Of a DNA stretch of 64,000 nucleotides, positions 45,124 through 57,012 are shown one piece after another. The notes under the pieces were generated by a model. The model worked only from the letters and a program-made list of their open reading frames with translations. It did not search any database and had not been told where the DNA came from. Numbering within the stretch: position 1 is the first letter of the stretch; the number at the start of each line of letters is the position of its first letter. The position numbers were made by a program, and so were the translations under genes. This DNA comes from Topomyia yanbarensis. Its lineage: Eukaryota; Arthropoda; Insecta; Diptera; Culicidae. The stretch lies in the NCBI RefSeq assembly GCF_030247195.1, contig NC_080670.1, positions 36,795,934-36,859,933 on the forward strand, in the 5' to 3' direction.

Positions 45124-48100
45124 GCGTGTTCGTGATACATGAGTAGTGGAAAAGCAGAACTAGACAAGCAGTACAAAACAAACAAACGAATGAAGTAGAA
45201 GAAAATAATACATGTTGCATGCAATCAGACCGCCTGAGCTCGTCCAAACGCCAGCAAATATCTTCCTACCACCAACGCAAACTACATTCTGTTAGAATCC
45301 CTTCATGCTACGCTGACCGGGAATGGATGATTTATGTGCATCGGCAAATTAATCGTACCTTAACCTATCCAATCCGATCCTCCCAAATGAGCCGAGTCGA
45401 ATATACGAAGCAGAGTCGGAAAATGTTTTTTTCATTTGCCAAAATCAGGCGAAACTGACGAAAGACTACCACTAGCACTTTGCGAAATCGAAAATGAGGC
45501 AACGGGCTACGACAAAGCAAGCATGTAGCAGAGCGTTTTCATTATTCTCTCCGCACGCTCGTTTTCGCTTTGAGATTCAGAATGATATTGGTAACTTCGA
45601 TATTGAGCTTACTGCTGACGAAACGAGAATACACTAGTAATGATATTTATTTGTCGATGCTCGATTCTGTAGATTTGCGACCTAATGATGGTATTGTAAG
45701 GCGGAAGCCTGATCGGTGTGCATATTTCTCATTTTAAGTATGTTCAAGTTGCATTATTAGATGCACATTGCATTAATTTCGTTTAATGAATGAGAATCGC
45801 AAATTGCTGAGCATGCATCAAAACGAAATTGAAATTTTGGATTGTCATAGGAAAACGAAAGTCGCTGCTGCTGCTACTCGTTTTCGTAGAATCGAGAGAG
45901 GAGGGGACATCGCCTTTATTGTTTTATTTTTCATACATTTAGCGACGAAAGAGGCAAGGAAAGAACGAAGATGAATTCTCTGAATTTCGTCGTTCATTGA
46001 ATAGGTATGAGAATTTTAGACTCTGATACGAAGCGAACACCAGTAAAGTGTCCAACCAATCCAAGGAAGGGCCACAAACCATTCAATCACGCACACCATC
46101 TCTGCATTCACTCTCTGACCCAGCCGCCACAAACACTAAGCCAAACATACACATTCAGACATACGACTAGCAAACAACAATTGCACACACGTACTAAAAA
46201 CCACAATTACTACATCACAACCACTAACAAGCTTCTACCCACATCTATTTAATTAACCTGTGCCCGATGACGAAGTCGAGCGATAAATCGAAACACAATG
46301 ACCTCCACTGCGAGACCTGGCCACCAACACTGCCATTAAACTGTGGAACAATTTTTGCAAACACGGCCCACAGCTAAAATCAATCTATGCCGACCCGCTA
46401 GTCGGCCACGCCAGTGTGCACACGCTGTTGGCTATTAGTTTGGACTGGTGCTGAGTATGAAAAAAATACAAACCATAAAAAAGCCAATAACCCCTTTTTG
46501 TCTCCTCGATATACCACTATCGAGGCGTTATGCATTGGGTAATAATGTGATCATCAACCATGTTCAACAAAACATCCAAGGATCCTGTCGTTTTAGACTT
46601 TTTCCATAAAGTATATTAGAAATAATAAATACATAAAAGACGAACGAAATATCAATCTATCTTATTGGAATCGCACAGATCACACCGACCCGAGAACGTG
46701 ACATTTCCATGAGTCAGAAATATTGACCGAGCTAACCAGTCTAAAAACACCGAGAAATTAGCTATCCTTATGGTAATCAAATGCACTCCTTTCCTGAACT
46801 ATAGTCTCATAGCCTAGCAGGATTCACACTATCCATCACCTAAGCGAGCTGATCAATTAGGAACAAACATCAATATAACTATTTGTATCAGTACTTTCCA
46901 TGCGCCTAAGTCAGCTTGTCGCTCGGTGCAAACGCCAGCGTTCCCGGGCCGTCAGACGATCGCTTTGAGATTCGTATTTTCAATTACAGACACGAAAATC
47001 TTCGTTGCCGAAATAAAACCAAACCCAACCTGTTATATATTTTCTTCCGTGCCAAGTTCTCGATCTCCCGTCGGTTTAAATACCCAATCGAACATGATAT
47101 CCTTTTGCTACCGGTTTGAGACACAATGAAAGATTGCGGGAAGTATATTCGCTTACAAAATCTCCAATAGTATCGCACTATCTGAAGTACGAAATGATAT
47201 CGACACTAAGTATTTATTTATTTATGTCAATGATGCGAAAATCATGAGCCAGTTGGGCATAACATGCGTGGCGACATGAAAACTGCCACATCGGAAGTGA
47301 CAATAGTATAAAACATCTTGTGTTTCTTCAGACGTATATGTACCGAGATTGTCTTGGATCCGTAATCGATCCTAGTTGGCATGCTCCACGTAACTACACA
47401 TATACATCCACCATATAATTAGCATGCTTGGGTTTGCTCTTGAGAAAAAAAGATGTTCAGTCAAACTATCACAAAAATATAATTTCTGAAAACTTTAGCT
47501 GTCGGTTTTGAACAAGTAAACACTTCCGACAGTTTCCGGTGCAGTGATTTGATTTTTTTCTGGAGGGAGCCCAAACGGTGCATGGCCTGACCGCAGCGAG
47601 AAATGCATTTTGCCTTCCAGTGTGGGCGTTCTCCATAGTAATCGATTCGTAGCCGGTGACGAAACCCAGTTTGCGAGATTGCTCCAGAATGTCCATGACT
47701 ATCGAAACCATATTGTTAATGCCCGTTTATTTGCTACTACTGGATATTGAATTTAGAATATGCCGTCCCGTCATACAGCACGCCTAAATGTATAAGCTAG
47801 AAATCCAAACTGGCAATTTGGCTTCCGAAAGAAAGTTATCGTGTGATTTCGGACAACGGAACTTTACACTTTTTCGCAACGACACTAATCTATGGTAGAT
47901 CGATGGCTGCTGCTGATGAAAAAGACTGCTCTAGTGATTTTGAAAGTTTGCATGAGTTTTCACCATTCTTTCAACTTATTCACCTATCGTATAACTTTCC
48001 ACCGTTGCGACTGAATCTGCGTTTGTTCGAGCGTGCTGCAAATAATCATTACATATTGATTAATTATTTTGAGTTAAAAATTCCGATCATATTTTAAAAC

Positions 48101-48270
48101 TTACCATTCGATTATCAAATATTGCATCATAAAATAAAATTCACGACCAAAAAATTTTGACAAATTGCGATGAACAAATAAAAAAAAACATGACTGAGTT
48201 TTTTTTAATATTTTTTTATCGGAATCTGTCAAAATTTCGCGAACCTCCGAGCGGAATAATATCGCTGTCC
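45124..48270. other. 3.1-kb spacer, no recognised gene
   Basis: 46040-46260 is strikingly A/C-rich on the plus strand. An 8-bp hairpin CCTCGATA/TATCGAGG sits at 46513-46534. Other frames are short. Contains one weak exon candidate (47469-47711). Confidence 0.35.
47469..47711 (-). other. Unassigned minus-strand ORF, weak exon candidate
   Basis: 80 codons starting MVSIVMDILEQSRKLGFVTG and continuing YESITMENAHTG, then a less protein-like stretch. The first 35 codons look coding in amino-acid make-up. An in-frame TAA lies eight codons upstream. I do not recognise the family and cannot exclude chance. Confidence 0.2.
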
Positions 48271-48274
48271 AATA

Positions 48275-48488
48275 TAGCGCATTGCGCACATAATAAGTGC
48301 GACTGAAAGTGCGGAAACGCGAATAGAACTGCGCTTTTACATTGAATCGCCTTGGTGTCTATTACGCACTTATGTATTATCCAACGAGGAATAAGTGCGC
48401 CTCATACATGAAAACCGATTCAATGTAAAAGCGCACTTTTATAAGAAAAATCGCACTTTCATGGAGTCCAGTTTTAAATGCCACGAAT
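48275..48488. mobile_element. Small DNA element with AATA duplication, copy 2
   Basis: 214 bp with AATA at 48271-48274 and 48489-48492. Reverse complement of 24716-24916 along its whole length (TAGCGCATTGCGCACATAAT to TTTTAAATGCCA). Confidence 0.8.
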
Positions 48489-48631
48489 AATATTTCGCAA
48501 GGAAAAATCTTGCCTTGGTGACAGCGCATAGAAAGCTGCGCTATCTAGCGGAAGTAATAAGAAACTTATCGTTTGTCGAACCGTGTCTCGGCTAACTGCA
48601 TTTTTCGTTATCGTTTTCGCGAGAGCTGCGT

Positions 48632-48801
48632 CCCAGTTAAACTAATTCCGGAACCGGTTCGGATTTCTGAATGGAGTCATTATGGATTCCAAATCAAATG
48701 CAACAACCGATTCCGACTCAGAATCGGTTGTTGCATTTGATTTGGAATCCATACTGACTCCATTCAGGATTCCGAATCAAATTTCGAATGGTTTGACCGG
48801 G
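48632..48801. mobile_element. Fold-back MITE with CCCA termini, copy 2, 45-bp hairpin
   Basis: Outer ends CCCAGTTAAAC and GTTTGACCGGG. Inside, 48669-48713 and 48721-48765 are reverse complements over 45 bp with one mismatch and a 7-nt loop. Same family as 8398-8540 and 59537-59690, but here the palindrome is nearly perfect. Confidence 0.85.
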
Positions 48802-48997
48802 GTACCGCTTACGAAATGGAAACGAAATTTTTTTTCGCGAGCATTTCGCGACGTTTTTTATGCATAGGTTTTGTATAGGAAATTTCATTTCGCAAGAGGT
48901 GCATACTTAGCTTAAACGATGAATAAAGAAAAAAAAAGAAAAAGAAAACGTTTGTTACGCCACTGCGACGTTCCCGTAGCGTTTCTAAACGTCATTT

Positions 48998-49252
48998 CTA
49001 GAGAAAATTTAGAATAGGGCGTAAGTAACAATGAGAGATTCTCTCTGGGGTCTTTCTCTTCTGTTCATTATTCGGTCGGCTCAACATTTACTACTCAACT
49101 TTTTGCATAATATTCTAGTAATAACTATCGGCTACCGGTATGTACTGGAAAATTATTGCAAAGAGTTATAGTTACCTCGTAATAATCGAAAGAGAAAGTA
49201 AACAAAGAGAGACTCTCAATGTTACTTACGTCTTATTCTACATTTTCTCCAG
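48998..49252. mobile_element. Fold-back MITE with AGAGAAAAT..GTAAGTAACA arms
   Basis: Left arm 48998-49051 (CTAGAGAAAATTTAGAATAG onward) pairs with right arm 49201-49252 (ending TCTACATTTTCTCCAG), both containing GTAAGTAACANTGAGAG or its complement. Target duplication not clear. Confidence 0.75.
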
Positions 49253-49474
49253 ATTTATGTGTTCTCATGCGGGGCGCAGAAGACGACACGAGGAGGAAAT
49301 GATGAGTCGCCAAAAAGGAATCACGGTGCGAGAAACGGTCGAAGCGATGGTGAAGGAATAACGCTACACCGCACTTTCGTTCGTAGTGATGGATTGCTGA
49401 TTGTGATGCTTATGAACACTATCTTCTCAAACACCAACACGTATCAGTCGATGAATGTATAAGGGCCACGTATA

Positions 49475-49626
49475 AGGGACCCTTACACGTGCAATAAAAG
49501 TTTCATTACTCAGTAGTGTCATTACTGGAATTGAATGGGAATTCCATCATTACTCGCCTTACACGTTCATTAAAAGTGACATTACTGCTCAGTAATGACA
49601 TTACTAACACCTCGTGTAAGGGGCCC
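49475..49626. mobile_element. Fold-back MITE with GGACCCTTACACG termini
   Basis: Left AGGGACCCTTACACG, right CGTGTAAGGGGCCC, with TATA at 49471-49474 and 49627-49630. Interior repeats of CATTACTCAGTA/AGTAATG. Partial relatives at 42626-42684 and 50437-50510. Confidence 0.75.
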
Positions 49627-49634
49627 TATACAGT

Positions 49635-49862
49635 TTTTGAGTGATATTATGGTTACAGTTGAAACCTGGAAAATCCATCCAGCGCCAATCGTTTTTTCTC
49701 TTGTTTAGTGCTAATCCAAGATGTCGGAAGTAGTGTGCTGTATAGCGCATCATTGTACGAATACAGCGCATTACTTACGACCTGATTCCATTGTTTAGAA
49801 CCAGAGAAAATGCGATTGTCGCTGGTTGGATTTTCCAGTTTTCAACTGCAAACCAGAATAGT
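49635..49862. mobile_element. Fold-back MITE, copy 2 (family with 21292-21515)
   Basis: Arms from CAGTTGAAACCTGGAAAATC (49646) inward and GATTTTCCAGTTTTCAACTG (ending 49848), about 45 bp and better matched than in copy 1. Outer words TATTATGGTT and AACCAGAATA extend the inverted repeat. Confidence 0.8.
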
Positions 49863-49873
49863 GCTGATGCGAT

Positions 49874-50185
49874 CAGGGTGGCCAGATATAATTACTTAAT
49901 ATCGGTAGGGTCACTAAAAGTTTATCGGTAGTTATCGGTAGGCCAGGTTGTTGTCCCAAAAACGTAATGTTGACATAGAATTGTAAAATACTCAAAACAC
50001 AGATCTCAGACCAAATCCAACCCAAAAAATGAATGTTGAGTAGGATGTATCCAAAATCAATAAAAATCGGTAGTTTTCGGTAGGGATAACAAAATATCGG
50101 TAGTTTTGCCTTGGTCGTCTATGAATCGGTAGGGAAGACCAAAATCGGTAGGACTACCGATAAATCGGTAGGTCTGGCCACCCTG
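49874..50185. mobile_element. hAT-like MITE with CAGGGTGGCCAGA termini, copy 1
   Basis: 312 bp with an exact 8-bp duplication GATGCGAT at 49866-49873 and 50186-50193. Termini CAGGGTGGCCAGA and TCTGGCCACCCTG. ATCGGTAG words recur near both ends. Reverse complement of 51937-52247. Confidence 0.93.
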
Positions 50186-50436
50186 GATGCGATGCAAACT
50201 GACGCAACTACCACTACACTCACACTCAGTCTGCAGCAGTATGAACGCAAGAGGTAGGTTGAGCGAAAAAAATGTCCGCTAAAATCTGGAGGCAGGGTTG
50301 GAAAAAAATAACTTTTATCCACCAAATCCAGCTGCTCACGAGGAAAAAATACCACGCACAATACGTACATCTTCCGCGCTACCGCGTAAAACACTTTTTG
50401 GCTAATCTAGAGCGCGTCTTCACCAGAAAAAAAACT

Positions 50437-50510
50437 CAAATGCACATAAAATTCTAGTAATGTCAATATTTTGTAATGACACTATAATGGCACGTGTAAG
50501 GGTACCTATT
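50437..50510. repeat. Partial copy of the 49475-49626 MITE family
   Basis: CTAGTAATGTCAATA to CACGTGTAAGGGTACC matches the right end of that family. Left end not found. Confidence 0.55.
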
Positions 50511-50840
50511 TATTAACAGTTGCTCGTTAATTTTTCATCTCGTCTGCTAACAGTCATAGAATGTGCCCCCACAGTCTCCCAGCTCAAACACCGAACAAAA
50601 TGTTCTCTGCTCGTTTTAAGCCCCACACTCTGTGTACAACACATACTGATACTGATACACAAATTTTTGGCACCAGTTTTCTCTTTCTCACCGCTCATCA
50701 TAGCTGGCCTTGACACATTTTGTTCGCAATGTACATGAATGCATCATATTGGTATCCGTGATATTACCCGGTGTATGTATGTGTATACAGTTAACCAAAA
50801 ATGCTGTGCATCTTTAGCGTTGTTTGAAAAGAGCATGAGG

Positions 50841-51175
50841 CTAGGGGCAGATCACTCTAAGAATGTATAACAAATTTGCATCAAATTAGAAAAAATGCAT
50901 TTAATTTCCATTTTTGCACCAGCTTTGCACTCCCTCGCAGAAAAGTTTGTTTAACAAACGTCCTACGCTGATCCACTTTGTTCGACGTTTTGTTAAATGT
51001 AGGGCTAGTTTTTCTGTAGGGTTTTGACGTCTTACACGCAACGCAAACAACATTGCACGCAACGCGAAAACATTGCACGCAAAGCAAAATACATCATGAA
51101 TTTCTATTTCGATTGAAATAAATGCATTTAATTTCGCTGATTTTTAAAAATGCATCACAAGTGATCTGCCCCTAG
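50841..51175. mobile_element. hAT-like MITE with CTAGGGGCAGATCACT termini
   Basis: 335 bp with an exact 8-bp duplication GCATGAGG at 50833-50840 and 51176-51183. Termini CTAGGGGCAGATCACT and AGTGATCTGCCCCTAG are a perfect 16-bp inverted repeat. CATTGCACGCAACGC-like words repeat inside (51030-51090). Confidence 0.93.
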
Positions 51176-51363
51176 GCATGAGGCGAAACTACAGATATAC
51201 ACAGACTTGCGGAGACAAAAACAGTAAAACAACCATGCATGTTGACGGGTCACGAAAGATCCCATAAGCTTTGCATGGGCTTCCTTCTTCACTTCCCATC
51301 GCAAAACCAATTTTGCAACCACTTGCAATTTTTGACATTTCGCTAGTCTGTGTATAAAATGTC

Positions 51364-51580
51364 TGTACACGCAGAATTTTATTTATGCATCGATTGCATA
51401 CTTTTCTATCTTCCTCTCGTTTCCTCTGCTGTAAATTTTATGCATCGGACATATTCGGTCTATCCACTCATTGAATGCTTACTAGAAGTATTTACTAGAA
51501 AATGCATAAAAATCACAGAAGAGGAAAAGAGACGGAAATAGAAAGTATGCAAACAATGCATATATTTTTTTCTCAGTGCA
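51364..51580. mobile_element. Fold-back MITE with TTGCATACTTTC arms, copy 2
   Basis: Left TTATGCATCGATTGCATAC, right GTATGCAAACAATGCATA; arms imperfect, about 50 bp. Reverse complement of 44923-45123. Confidence 0.65.
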
Positions 51581-51766
51581 GGCGAAACCGGTTTTCTTCC
51601 GTACATTAGCTGTTTGACACAGGCGCGGTGTGCTAGTTTCGGAACCAATACCCACACAAGTTCATGTTTGACATATCATTGAGACCGGCGTTTATTCATA
51701 TTGCCAAATATGCAATAGCACTGTTTATGCGGATGTGCAAGCGAAGCTAGTTTAAGGATGCCCTCT

Positions 51767-51901
51767 AAGAACGGTTGGTTTCAAAATCGTCCAATGAAGG
51801 ACGTTCGTTGGACCAATTTGGACAACGTCCAAATAACCGTTCAACGGACGTCCATCGTTGGATCCGTGTTGAACGATTTTGAAACAATTTTTTGGACGTC
51901 T
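51767..51901. mobile_element. Possible fold-back element rich in GGACGT words
   Basis: GGTTTCAAAATCGTCCAA at the left and GAACGATTTTGAAAC at the right are inverted; GGACGT/ACGTCC recurs between. Boundaries uncertain. Confidence 0.45.
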
Positions 51902-51936
51902 CAGTGGGTGGTGTCAGAAAGAAAAGAGCACTGGAT

Positions 51937-52247
51937 CAGGGTGGCCAGACCTACCGATATATCGGTAATCCTACCGATTTTGGTCTTCCCTACCGATTCA
52001 CAGACCACCAAGGGAAAACTACCGATATTTTGTTATTCCTACCGAAAACTACCGATTTTTATTGATTTTGGACACATCCTACTCAACATTCATTTTTGGG
52101 TTGGATTTGGTCTGAGATCTGTGTTTTCAGTATTTTACGATTCTATGTCAACACTACGTTTTTAGGACAACAACCCGGCCTACCGATAACTACCGATAAA
52201 CTTTTAGTGACCTTACCGATATTAAGGAATTCTATCTGGCCACCCTG
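51937..52247. mobile_element. hAT-like MITE with CAGGGTGGCCAGA termini, copy 2
   Basis: 311 bp, reverse complement of 49874-50185. Flanks CACTGGAT (51929-51936) and CTCTGGAT (52248-52255) are an 8-bp duplication with one change, so this insertion may be slightly older than copy 1. Confidence 0.9.
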
Positions 52248-52288
52248 CTCTGGATACATATGAGGATGCAAGTAGGGTTACTGCGCCC

Positions 52289-52473
52289 TCCCAGTCAAAA
52301 AGGGCAAGTTGCTGGCTAACGGGGGGCTATTTGCCAACTCGGATGCGCTAATTGCCCATCAATTTGCCAGCAAATTGCTGGCAATTAGGGGGCTATTTCA
52401 AATGCAACGTTTGGGCGATTTGCTGCTGTTATTTTTTTGCCGCTCTACCCGCCCTTAAATCGCCCCCAAATCG
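52289..52473 (+). repeat. Dispersed repeat with CCCAGTCAAAAAGGGC terminus, copy 2
   Basis: Opposite orientation to 38108-38292. Homology stops at CCCAAATCG (52473), where copy 1 continues into related GGGCGATT sequence, so this copy looks truncated. Confidence 0.7.
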
Positions 52474-52551
52474 TGTTGAGTTACCGACACGTAGGAGACT
52501 GGTTATGATAGGTACAACACGGATTCTCAGTACAGATACAGGCTAGTCATA

Positions 52552-52803
52552 TGTCGTTTTCGATAGAGAACCTAGAAACTAACCCAGGTTAGTTGCTTCA
52601 AACGAACGTTTTTATTGGAACTGAGTTGGGTTCTCGCCAAACAGCGGTGGTGTGAGCGAACCCGAAATATATTTCAGGTTAGAACCCAACTCGGTTTTCA
52701 GTTCAGTGGCGCATAACCTAGGTTCGAAACTGGCTTCAAACAAACGGTTTGACAGCAGTTAGGTCCGAAACTGAGTTAGTTTCTGCCTCAAGCGAAAACG
52801 ACA
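52552..52803. mobile_element. Fold-back MITE with TGTCGTTTTCG termini
   Basis: 252 bp. Termini TGTCGTTTTCG and CGAAAACGACA; ATA on both sides (52549-52551 and 52804-52806). Arms share AGAAACTAAC and GTTAGTTTCT, and GAACCCAAC/GTTGGGTTC pairs inside. Confidence 0.8.
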
Positions 52804-52806
52804 ATA

Positions 52807-53482
52807 GTATCACAAAGGAAGGAGTGGAGTACGTCAGCCAAATTCGCACCCCACCGCTGCTTAGTTCCTCCATTCATCATCTCTAATAGAGAGCACTTCT
52901 CCGTAGTACGACTATGAAACTCAACAAAGTTTTTTATGCTATTGCAGAAATCAAATTGTACTGTTAAGTCGTCTTGAATCCTACCTGTGTTTTTTTTTTG
53001 TAAATCAAGCTGTTATATTTTTTTAGTTTGAACCATGTTCAAAGTACAGTACCAAAGTCATAAATGTTGCTACTTGTATTTATTTTTTTCCTATAAATTA
53101 TCGTATAGACACTTTTTCATAACTATGTAGCTTCTTTAGAAACCGAATCATTAACGTTCATCATTTTGATTTTGAACCATGGTGATTACTCTATTCCTCT
53201 GATACGATGAATTGAAATGGTTTCAAATAGTAAATTACGTAAAGTTGAGAAATTCTCAATAAAAGCACATTATCCAATTTCAATTTCCGGCCGTCAAACG
53301 GCTTTCTTTATAGCGTTTTTTTTTTCTTAATTAAAGTCTCCTCCTTCCCCTCACCTGAAGCAAAAATCTCCCGGAAAGATCTTCATTAGCCCGATCAGCT
53401 TTAGCTGATTGCTTGCTTCTACTGCCTTTTTAAGAAAAGAAAAATGCCTCATCATGAGTCGCCAGCATAAGCTCGCTCTGTA
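52807..53482. other. Spacer, nothing recognised
   Basis: AT-rich with T-runs; no frames of note. Confidence 0.3.
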
Positions 53483-53750
53483 CTAGAGATGCTCGAATTG
53501 GGGGTTTCAAACTCAAGATTCGGAACTGACTCCAACCTGACAGTTTTATTTAGAGTTCTAGTTTAAAAATTATCAGGTTCAGATCGTGTCGGGCTTTTGA
53601 GGTTTCTGTCAAAATCAAACGCGACCCGACGAACGAATTTGTGTCAAGTTTAAAGTTCCAGTGTTCGGTTATTAGAAATATTGAGGATCAAACAAGTTCG
53701 GATGCGGATTTGGTTCGGATCCGATTCAAAAGTAATCCGATCATCTCTAG
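53483..53750. mobile_element. MITE with CTAGAGATG termini
   Basis: Left CTAGAGATGCTCGAATT, right AATCCGATCATCTCTAG, an imperfect inverted repeat. Interior rich in TTCGGAT/CCGA words. No target duplication seen; hAT-like termini are an inference. Confidence 0.65.
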
Positions 53751-55532
53751 TCTCCAGCGGCATATATGTATGATCTTGGCCATGAGCCAAGGCACTCGAT
53801 GAAGAGGTTGATGTTGCGGTTATTACCGCTACGGAATAAGTTTTCCCATGGAAGATTAAAATTATGTTACATAAAATTGTGCAAAAGCAGCTCAGTGAAG
53901 TGCGTGAACATGTGCGGGTCCAGGAACTACTCCGAGTAGGCTACGACAAACACGCTAATCGAATGTTTCTTCCCACGTGGAACCTTCGCTGTTCCGACCG
54001 CCGTAAAACTTGTTACTTCCATATTTCTTCCGATAGCGAACCTGAAACGGCAATTCAAACAGAACTGGTACGATGCCTGAAGCTTGCGGAGTTAAGGACT
54101 GAAGGAAGCAAGCATTCCCCAGTTCAAGTGAGAGCGTGAAGGATGGGAAAACGACAATGTAATGAAATCGAGAGTTTTGAATGAAAGATGTTCATTTGAT
54201 TTAACGATCGAGCGTATTGGAAAATGGAAAATTTTCGATGGTTGAAACTGGATCTAATTCAAACTACAAATTTACTTACCAAACTACTTTATGTTTAGCA
54301 GCATTCTCGGCGGCTTTCCGCATGTTACTTCTGGGAATGAACGGAACGTTGCGCAAGCGTGCTGGTCAGTAGGAAGAACTCAATGAACGATCGATTATTT
54401 CTGTTATTTTTTCTCTTCGAAAGAAACGTTGCGTAACAATGCTTTTTTCGTTTGTTCAGTTTCCTTTCAATAATTTCCATTGAATTTCTCTTGTTCCACT
54501 CGAAGCATCTTTCTTGTAATGTTTTTACAGTAGTTTCCATTTCATTCACCCTGATATCGATTTCTTTCCTAAACCGAGCGGCTAGTTTGATTGACTCGAA
54601 ACTTGTTCAACTGTTTCGATTGCTTGAACTTCCGGCACGCACCCGTACCCGTCTTCGGTGATAATTTCCCACGAAAAACGGCTTACGTATTAGCCGCACT
54701 CATCGCCACTTCCCAATTCGATCTCGGCCAGACCGACCAGATCAAGTACATCGGCAATCAACGCCGATGCTTTCTATTTGCCCAAGCTCATTGCCCTCGA
54801 ACCCTCGGTGTGATGTATTTCTTTTTTTTCCTGCCAACTGGTCCGATTGTCCGATCCGATGTGAGTGAAACGAGTAAAAAGGCTTCGATCGATCGACCGG
54901 CAAACCAGGAGCACTTAGGCTACCAACCTGCGTCAGTAATCCATTTTTTGCGCTTGCCTTAATTTCATTACTATAACCATTATCGATGTTTTTTTCTTCT
55001 TTTTTTTTGGATCGTGAAGTCACTTGAAGACTCTTCACGTTCGGTTAGCCATGGATGGACCAAGCCATGTTTGCACACGTGGCGCGAACATTAGTAATCA
55101 GCAAAGTGAGTGTGAGGAGTGGTTCCGTTTTGATCGTTGCCCCTCAAGGGAAAATCGGATGTTTTGGCATCATTCATGAAAAACCGCTATTTTTTCAATG
55201 TACACATATCTATCGTATGGAGTCGATTGTCATATTTTCCGGTCGGCCGGTTTCTCATGGAATCTCCTGCTGAAGGGGAACGACTTAGAACAAAAGGTGG
55301 ACCAAAGTCAAAACTTTGCCGAATCGATTCAAATAGGACGGTTTTATGTATTTTTTTGATATTACAACGTATTAAAAATAAACATTTAGTAATCATTAGG
55401 GGGTCTCAAAAATAGCGACTTTGTCGAAAGTGCTCTTAAAATTTTTGTATATTAATTTTCAATCGCTAAATTGATATTGATATTAACATTAGTTAAAAAG
55501 TGTCCACGAGCACACCTAAACGTGGGTGCGCG
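53751..55532. other. 1.8-kb spacer, no recognised gene
   Basis: Frames at 53864-54139 (plus), 54325-54549 (minus) and 54591-54962 (plus) carry no motif I know. 54580-54960 is less AT-rich. 55290-55430 includes AAAACTTTGCCGAATCG-type words seen in dispersed mosquito repeats. Confidence 0.35.
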
Positions 55533-57012
55533 ACGTTTGACATAAGTACGTTAGGCATACATACGTTAGGCATAAGTACATTAGGCATAATGGACGTTAG
55601 GCATAATGGACGATTGGCATAATATACGTTAGGCATTATGGACGGTTGGCATAATGTACGTTAGGTATAATGGACGGTAGGCATAATTCACAAAAATGTA
55701 AAAGTAACAGCAAGGCTTTCATTATTGTAGAGATATCAATCCTGCACATGTTTTTTCGGGTTTAACGAGAGACTCGAGACGAGAAATGAAAAATATCATG
55801 CGACATATTTATCCCTTGCAAGTGTTTCTTTTTTCCGTGGAGGAGATGAAGAAAGTATCCCTTGATTTAAGTCACCAGTTTGGTACAAGCACATTTCAAG
55901 TCTATTATATGTATAACCAATATTTGAAAATGCCAAATAATGAACAAACATTAAAGTTTTAGAGTCTATAGAAACTTGCAGTATCAGCCTTAGGCTACAG
56001 ATTTTACGTTTGTGACGATACCTTTTTCGTTTCGGTATCTCGTCACAGTACACAAATAAACTCTCCCTCGTATCAGACGGTTTCCGTAGTTCTATTTTGA
56101 TGGCCTCAATAATATAATCATTGATATTAATAATTTAGAAGATAATCAATACTGAAGCAGCAATATTCTTATATTCGTTGAACAAATAATAAAATCCATC
56201 ATTCTTTCTTTCATGAGCTGTTCTTGAAGAGCACATATTTTCTTCTTAGACAATCGCAACGTACATGTATGTAAGAGATAATCTAAGATGCTGTTTGTTA
56301 TTCATACCTTAAGGGGTTATATACAAAGTTGTGACGATCAAATGAGCTAAGTTCGTGATTTTTAGAGGGTTTTCTGCAAATTTTATTTGAAAAAGCGAAA
56401 GACAGTTCGTTAGGAGTACTATCAAAGATAGAAAAAAAATTTGATTACATTTTTTTTACAAAATTCAAAACTTTTTGAGCGACTTGGCGGAATGTCACAA
56501 TTAATCTTCTTAAGTCTTTCGTTTAATTCCACTATATTAATAATAATGAGAAATAATTGCTTTTCACCATGAATCAGATACTAGTATTTCGACTATTACT
56601 TGTAGTCTTCTTCAATGTTCATATCAGTCTAAAGAAAACTGCTATTTTGGTCATTTGAAATTTATAGGTTGTACGTAGAGACATTACCGCAAGCTGAGTT
56701 TCCGAATGCCACGCCTTCGGTCTGCTTTTTTTGAGGTCAGATTTATGCAAGTATATACAGTAGAATAAAATGTTGCTCGAGTTTGATCAGCTTCTAAAGT
56801 AATGCAACCACATCTATAAAGTTCATCATTTACGCTCTTGCCATTATAGGCCATCACCGCTAAAAATTTATTTTCTTGAAGTGATAAGTTATGCCTAACG
56901 TCCATTATGCCTAACGTCCATTATGCCTAACGTATTTATGCCTAACGTTCATTATGCCTAACGTACGTATGCCAAACGTCCGTATGCCTAACGTATTTAT
57001 GCCTAATGGTGT
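55533..57012. mobile_element. 1.5-kb element bounded by inverted tandem arrays of a 16-bp unit
   Basis: Left array 55533-55687 has nine or so units of CGTTAGGCATAATGGA and variants (15-16 bp). Right array 56889-57009 has about eight units of the reverse complement (TCCATTATGCCTAACG). The interior of about 1.2 kb is AT-rich, with broken minus-strand frames (55796-56053 and 56684-56905) containing RKICSLRLIL-like and TRATFYSTVYTC stretches that I cannot assign. Looks like a DNA element whose long terminal repeats consist of tandem units. Confidence 0.75.

Noticed and set aside
54325..55038. Overlapping frames of 70-120 codons on both strands
   Set aside because: No motif, biased composition and no continuity; not supported as genes.
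55533..57012. CRISPR-like array
   Set aside because: Units are contiguous without spacers, occur as an inverted pair, and the window is eukaryotic.
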